Assembly: GCF_028553765.1 (NCBI RefSeq)
Contig: NZ_CP067134.1
Location: 157,501 to 221,500 of the forward strand
From: Paracoccus stylophorae
Lineage (GTDB): Bacteria; Pseudomonadota; Alphaproteobacteria; Rhodobacterales; Rhodobacteraceae
Reading direction: 5' to 3'
Length of the DNA: 64,000 nucleotides
The translations under genes and the position numbers were made by a program. Position 1 is the stretch's first letter. Each line of letters starts with the position of its first letter. Positions 59,999 to 64,000 of this stretch are shown here, piece after piece. The notes below the pieces were generated by a model. It worked only from the letters and a program-made list of their open reading frames with translations. It did no database searches and had not been told where the DNA came from.

Positions 59999-61093
59999 AT
60001 GCGCGACGTGCCGAAACTGACGGCACCGCGCGTCACGGTGGCGCGAGTCCCGACCGACGCGCCGGAATCCGACGGCACATTGCAATGGGATGCAACGACC
60101 CTCGTCCTGGCCGAGATCGAGGCGGGCGGCTGCACCGGACTTGGCTATACCTATAGCGATCCCGCCATTGGCGCCTATATCCGCGATACGCTGGCGCAGG
60201 CGATTGCCGGCACCAGCGCCTTCGACATTCCTGCGGCACACCGCGCGATGCAGCAGGCGCTGCGCAACGATGGTCGCGCCGGGATCGCCTCGATGGCGGT
60301 TTCGGCGGTGGACAACGCGCTTTGGGATCTGAAGGCGCGACTGCTGGATCTGTCGGTGGCGCAGCTTCTTGGGCAGGCGCAGGACAGCGTGGCGCTGTAT
60401 GGTTCGGGCGGGTTCACCTCGTATGACGACGACCGGCTTGCGCGGCAACTGGGCGGCTGGGCCGATGACGGGTTCGCCTTCGTCAAGATGAAGGTGGGCC
60501 GCGATCCGGCGCGCGACCCGGAACGGCTGCGGGTGGCCCGCGAGGCGATCGGGACGGATTGCCAATTGTTCGTCGATGCCAACGGCGCCTTCACCCGCAA
60601 ACAGGCGCTGGCGATGGCCGAACACTTTGCTCACCATAACGTGCGCTGGTTTGAGGAGCCGGTCTCGTCCGACGATCTGGCGGGGTTGCGCCTGCTGCGC
60701 GACCGCGCGCCGCCCGGTATGGCAATTACGGCGGGTGAATACGGATACGATCCGTGGTATTTCCGCCGGATGCTTCAGGCAGGCGCGGTCGATGTGATTC
60801 AGGCTGATGCCACACGCTGCTGCGGCATCACCGGTTTTCTGAAGGCGGCACGTCTGGCCGAGGCGTTTCATGTGCCGATTTCAGCACATTGCGCCCCTGC
60901 GCTGCACCTGCATGTCTGCGCGGCCTTGCCGGATGCCCTGCATCTCGAATGGTTTCACGACCATGTGCGCATCGAACACATGCTGTTCGACGGCGCCCCC
61001 AAGCCGTCCGGCGGCAGGGCCGTTCCCGATCCCGCGCGACCGGGTTTCGGATTGGAGCCGCGACGCAGCGAGATTGCCCGCCATGCCGTCTGA
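59999..61093 (+). CDS. enolase-superfamily (mandelate racemase/muconate lactonizing enzyme-like) protein
   Basis: A 364-residue enzyme. A capping domain is followed by the barrel with Lys-x-Lys (FVKMKVGRD, ~162-170) and metal ligands Asp in VDANGAF, Glu in WFEEPVS and Glu in TAGEYGYD. Further landmarks are Asp in QADATRCCGITG and His in SAHCAPALH as the general base. This is the MR-type active site for acid-sugar dehydration or racemisation. Substrate is not readable. The C-terminus ends SEIARHAV. Overlap with the ThDP and ASRT genes suggests a sugar-acid route. Confidence 0.88.
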   Translation: MRDVPKLTAPRVTVARVPTDAPESDGTLQWDATTLVLAEIEAGGCTGLGYTYSDPAIGAYIRDTLAQAIAGTSAFDIPAAHRAMQQALRNDGRAGIASMAVSAVDNALWDLKARLLDLSVAQLLGQAQDSVALYGSGGFTSYDDDRLARQLGGWADDGFAFVKMKVGRDPARDPERLRVAREAIGTDCQLFVDANGAFTRKQALAMAEHFAHHNVRWFEEPVSSDDLAGLRLLRDRAPPGMAITAGEYGYDPWYFRRMLQAGAVDVIQADATRCCGITGFLKAARLAEAFHVPISAHCAPALHLHVCAALPDALHLEWFHDHVRIEHMLFDGAPKPSGGRAVPDPARPGFGLEPRRSEIARHAV

Positions 61094-61286
61094 TCCTCAT
61101 GTCTGAGGGCGCTGGGGACGACGGCCATATGGGTCAGGATTTGCAGCGGGCCTGCTGAAGCGGGCCCTGCCATCAGGGTTTCCGAAAAGCGCGTGTATCA
61201 CGCTTGATTGACAAGAACGACGGGAACCTCCGTCTCGGGCGCGACGTTTCGCGATGGTTGAAATTCAGCCGGAGGAGGAAACAATC

Positions 61287-61937
61287 ATGGCACCCAAAAT
61301 CACGATCGCAGCCAGCACCGCCATCTGTGCCCTGTCGGCCAGCATGGCAATCGCGCAATCCGGATCTGCAAGCGACAATGGCACCGCGAACGAGCGCAGC
61401 CCCGACACGGTGACCTGCGCGGACATCACCGCGATGGAGACGGCGCTGGTGCCGGGCACCTTGTATTACATCGCCGGATACAAGGAAGGCAGCGGTTCGG
61501 GAACGTCGATGGGCGAAAGCAGCGCGCCGACGGAGTCTGCAGAGGCTTCAGAGGCTGCATCCGGGGACGCAGCGGCGACGACTGCGGCAGATGGAAGCAC
61601 GGTGACAAGCGACGCCAACACCTCTGCCGACAGCGACACCGATGAGACTGCCGCCGACGCGATGACATCCGCAGACGGCAGCCAGATCACCTCGGACGCA
61701 AACACATCGGCATCCACGACCGGTGAAGGAGAGTCGGACAGCAGTCAGGCGGCGGATACTGCCGGCGATCAGTCCGGGACCCCGGACGGAGACGTCACGA
61801 TCGTGCGCGTCAGTGGAATGTTCGAAATCCCCGTCGAAGAGGTGATCACCGTCTGCACCGACAGCCCGGAGATGACGGCGTCCGACGCGATCGAGCAGAA
61901 ACGCAGCGAGAGCAACGCAGGCTCGACCTCGAACTGA
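61287..61937 (+). CDS. secreted acidic Ser/Thr/Asp-rich repeat protein
   Basis: This 216-residue protein has a signal peptide (MAPKITIAASTAICALSASM, AIAQS cleavage region). An ordered N-terminal part (DTVTCADITAMETALVPGTL) is followed by a long acidic linker containing two copies of ADGSxxTSDANTSA, then a folded C-terminal piece (VTIVRVSGMFEIPVEEVITV). GGAGGA is 8 nt before ATG 61287. The Cys residues at each end of the linker (CADI, CTDS) could form a disulfide. Unknown function. It follows the enolase gene after 190 bp. Confidence 0.72.
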   Translation: MAPKITIAASTAICALSASMAIAQSGSASDNGTANERSPDTVTCADITAMETALVPGTLYYIAGYKEGSGSGTSMGESSAPTESAEASEAASGDAAATTAADGSTVTSDANTSADSDTDETAADAMTSADGSQITSDANTSASTTGEGESDSSQAADTAGDQSGTPDGDVTIVRVSGMFEIPVEEVITVCTDSPEMTASDAIEQKRSESNAGSTSN

Positions 61938-62349
61938 CCCTTGCGGGCGTCACAGCCGATGTCGCGCAGAAGGCCGCCGTGCCACGCGAAGAGGATTTGT
62001 GATGCCCGCATGCTGCCAGGCTGCGCGGTGGCAGCGTTGGCATACTGAAAAGTAGAGGGGCGGAACCGCCGCCGCCCCGCAATGCGGGACCGCTGCGCTA
62101 TCCAAGGTAGCCTGGTTCTCAACCTTGTTATTGCTTCCGGCATGGCTATCCGATCCCGCCATATCATTCTCTTTCCGAATTTCTCGCCGACGCGCTATCG
62201 CTGACGGCATGGCGAATTTTCGGGTTTTTCTTGCGCCTGCAAATGCCGGCGACCTTCTTCAGAAGCTTCAAGGGGAACCAGACACAATCGTAAGAGGTTG
62301 ATGTGGACCCACTCGGTATTTTTCTGGAAGTCAGCAGGAGGGTAGCGCC
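61938..62349. other. 412-bp non-coding stretch between the secreted protein and subunit 3 genes
   Basis: No credible protein. GC-rich inverted segments occur near 62053-62096 (AACCGCCGCC, CCCCGCAATGCGGGAC). A minus-strand frame at 62167-61769 is short and lacks a good start. A promoter for the following pair probably lies at 62220-62340 but no convincing hexamers were identified. Confidence 0.35.
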
Positions 62350-63104
62350 ATGACCGATCACTCGCATTCGGATCGCAGCCCTCCTGACGCCATGACCCCG
62401 CATCCCCTGGCCCCGCATCCGGGCGCGCTGAGCCGCCGTGGTTTCATCGGCGCGGCGCTTGGGGGCAGTGCCCTGGCCGGTCTGCCGGCGTTTTCCCAGA
62501 CACAGGACGCGCCATCGCTGAACGAGGTGGAGCGGCAGTTTTTCGGCGCGACCGAATGGCAGCAACTCAACGCGCTTTGCGATGCGCTGATCCCTGCCGG
62601 CGGTGACGGACCCGGCGCCTTGGAGACGCGGGTGCCAGTCTTCATCGACCGCCAGCTTGCCGGCGATTTCGGCAAGGCCGCGACATGGTACATGGAGGGC
62701 CATTCGAGCCTGACGCCGATCCCAATCTCGGGTTCCAGTCCCCTTTAAGTCCGGCACAGATCTACCGCGAGGGGCTGGCCTGGTTCGACGACTGGTGCAG
62801 CAGGACCGAGGGCGGCGCGTTCACGGATCTGAACGCCGAGGCGCGTGACCGCGCGGTCAGCGCTCTGATGGACGACAAGGTCGATTTCCCCCCCAAGCTG
62901 CGCGATTTCCCCGATTTCCTGCTGAAGCAGACGAAAGAAGGCTATCTGGCCGATCCGCGCCATGGCGGGAATGCCGGGATGGCTGCCTGGACCTATATCG
63001 GGTTTCCGGGCGCGCGGGGCAGCTTTCTGCCCTGGACCGATGAATCGAGAGACGATGCGGAATATCCGCTTGGGCCGGTATCGATCAGCGGGGAGCGCGC
63101 GTGA
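62350..63104 (+). pseudogene. gluconate 2-dehydrogenase subunit 3, frameshifted (Tat-exported)
   Basis: The first frame (62350-62748) has a Tat signal (SRRGFIGAALGGSALAGLPA) and the subunit 3 core FFGATEWQQLNALCDALIPA. It ends soon after YMEG. A second frame resumes at GPFEPDADPNLGFQSPLSP and runs to 63104. A single missing base at about 62698-62702 (GGCC where GGCCC would join them) explains both. It may be a true mutation, a sequencing error or recoding. It sits directly before the second GMC gene, whose ATG overlaps the stop (TGATG at 63102-63106). Confidence 0.75.
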
Positions 63105-64000
63105 TGGCCACGGACATGCCGAAAAAGGATGTCGTCATCGTCGGATTGGGCTGGACCGGGTCGATCCTGGCGATGGAACTGGCGCAGGACGGGCTGGACA
63201 TCGTGGCGCTTGAACGCGGGCCGATGCGGCGCACGGTGCCGGATTTCAAGTATCCGGATGTTCTGGACGAATTGACATACTCGCACCGCTTCGAATTGAT
63301 GCAGCGCCCGCGCGAGTCGACGCTGACCTTGCGGCACACGCCGAACGGCACGGCCCGCCCCTATCGTCGGCTGGGATCGTTCCTGCCGGGTCACGGCGTC
63401 GGCGGTGCCGGCACCCACTGGAACGGCCAGACCTGGCGCCCCCAGGCCGCCGAGTTGCGCCTGAACAGCTATGTGACCGAAACATTCGGCGCCGATGTGA
63501 TGCCCGAAGGCATGCAGATCCAGGACTGGGGCGTCACCTATGACGAGCTTGAGCCGCATTTCGACCGGTTCGAGCGGTTGATCGGCTGCACGGGCCTTGC
63601 CGGCAACCTGAACGGCGAGATCCGTGAGGGCGGCAACCCGTTCGAGGCCCCGCGCAGCGCCGAATACCCGCTGCCGCCGCTGCCGCAGACCAGTGCGGGA
63701 CGGCGCTTCAAGGAGACCGCCGAAAGCCTTGGCCTGCACCCGTTCCCAAGGCCGGGCGGCAACGCGTCGCGCGCCTACAAGAACGAATACGGGATGCAGC
63801 TTGGGCCGTGCAGCTATTGCGGGTTCTGCGAATGGTATGGCTGCTACAACTATTCCAAGGCCACACCGCATACCTGCGTGCTTGACGCGCTGTATCGGCA
63901 GAAGAACGTCGAGATCCGCACCGGCGCGAACGTCATGAAGGTCGAACTTGCCGAAGACGGCAAGACGGCGACCGGCGTCACCTATCTGACCGACGATGGC
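63104..64000 (+). CDS. GMC oxidoreductase, gluconate 2-dehydrogenase flavoprotein-like (cut by window end)
   Basis: At least 299 residues: KKDVVIVGLGWTGSILAMEL (FAD-binding GxGxxG), GHGVGGAGTHWNGQTWRP, GPCSYCGFCEWYGCYNYSKA with clustered cysteines, then the frame continues to the edge. The pattern is that of the large subunit of periplasmic gluconate or sorbitol dehydrogenase, which pairs with subunit 3 and a cytochrome. ATG 63104 overlaps the stop of the frameshifted subunit 3. It is a diverged second member beside the operon at 54096-55745. Confidence 0.88.
   Translation, partial: MATDMPKKDVVIVGLGWTGSILAMELAQDGLDIVALERGPMRRTVPDFKYPDVLDELTYSHRFELMQRPRESTLTLRHTPNGTARPYRRLGSFLPGHGVGGAGTHWNGQTWRPQAAELRLNSYVTETFGADVMPEGMQIQDWGVTYDELEPHFDRFERLIGCTGLAGNLNGEIREGGNPFEAPRSAEYPLPPLPQTSAGRRFKETAESLGLHPFPRPGGNASRAYKNEYGMQLGPCSYCGFCEWYGCYNYSKATPHTCVLDALYRQKNVEIRTGANVMKVELAEDGKTATGVTYLTDDG

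Noticed and set aside
58105..60135. 676-codon open frame on the minus strand
   Set aside because: Antisense of the ThDP enzyme, with a shadow amino-acid composition and no ribosome-binding site.
62050..62140. tRNA-like GC-rich inverted sequence
   Set aside because: No cloverleaf with T-loop GGTTC and a proper acceptor could be drawn on either strand.

Overview
The window looks like a chromosome segment from a high-GC alphaproteobacterium, most likely Rhodobacterales/Paracoccaceae (Paracoccus-like). The evidence is the 23S-5S-tRNA-fMet order, the gene-transfer-agent-type tail genes (DUF2460, DUF2163, NlpC/P60, TIM-barrel host-specificity protein) and the protein types. This assignment is inferred from content, not from a search.

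Layout. (1) 1-1333: 3' part of a 23S rRNA gene, a 5S rRNA gene and an initiator tRNA-fMet gene. (2) About 1289-44181: an integrated prophage of roughly 43 kb, bounded by a 47-bp imperfect direct repeat of the 3' half of the tRNA. Just inside each end is a pair of ACTCAAC direct repeats that look like integrase arm sites. Most phage genes run leftward: integrase; AlpA-like and replication genes with a candidate origin; two ParB-domain DNA methyltransferases flanking a cytosine methyltransferase; terminase, portal and a protease-capsid fusion; head-tail and tail genes with a predicted -1 frameshift; tape measure; GTA-like tail tip; tail fibre; endolysin and overlapping Rz/Rz1 spanins. Small rightward genes, a secreted thermonuclease and an antirepressor are interspersed. 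Both ends carry likely defence cargo: a DUF262/DUF1524/DUF5655 protein on the left, and a single-chain type ISP restriction-modification enzyme plus an unassigned AT-rich P-loop ATPase on the right.

(3) About 44.2-50.7 kb: a scrap zone outside attR. It holds a PD-(D/E)XK nuclease, inverted and deleted pieces of a second related prophage, a GNAT acetyltransferase, fragments of IS30-, IS3- and IS256-type transposases, and a secreted PQQ-type sugar dehydrogenase.

(4) 50.7-64.0 kb: an apparently metabolic and stress-related chromosomal region. A tightly overlapping leftward operon encodes a membrane protein, a gluconate-2-dehydrogenase subunit 3-like protein, a GMC oxidoreductase, a GH15 glucoamylase/trehalase-like enzyme and another membrane protein. 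A divergent rightward cluster encodes a PPC/DUF296 protein, an ASRT (sensory rhodopsin transducer-like) protein without a rhodopsin, a ThDP enzyme and an enolase-superfamily enzyme. These are followed by a secreted acidic repeat protein, a second (frameshifted) subunit 3 gene and a second GMC oxidoreductase cut by the window end. The two GMC/subunit 3 pairs and the GH15, ThDP and enolase-type enzymes suggest oxidation and turnover of sugars or sugar acids, with periplasmic electron transfer from at least one pair. The substrates cannot be read from sequence.

Strongest leads for new biology: the P-loop ATPase beside the ISP enzyme (42145-43656); the ASRT-ThDP-enolase cluster; the candidate origin with four 18-bp iterons and two DnaA-box matches inside the replication gene; the two-frame coding signal in the cytosine methyltransferase; and two phage-specific repeat families (a 13-bp palindrome at two operon heads, and a 36-bp hairpin upstream of three regulatory genes).
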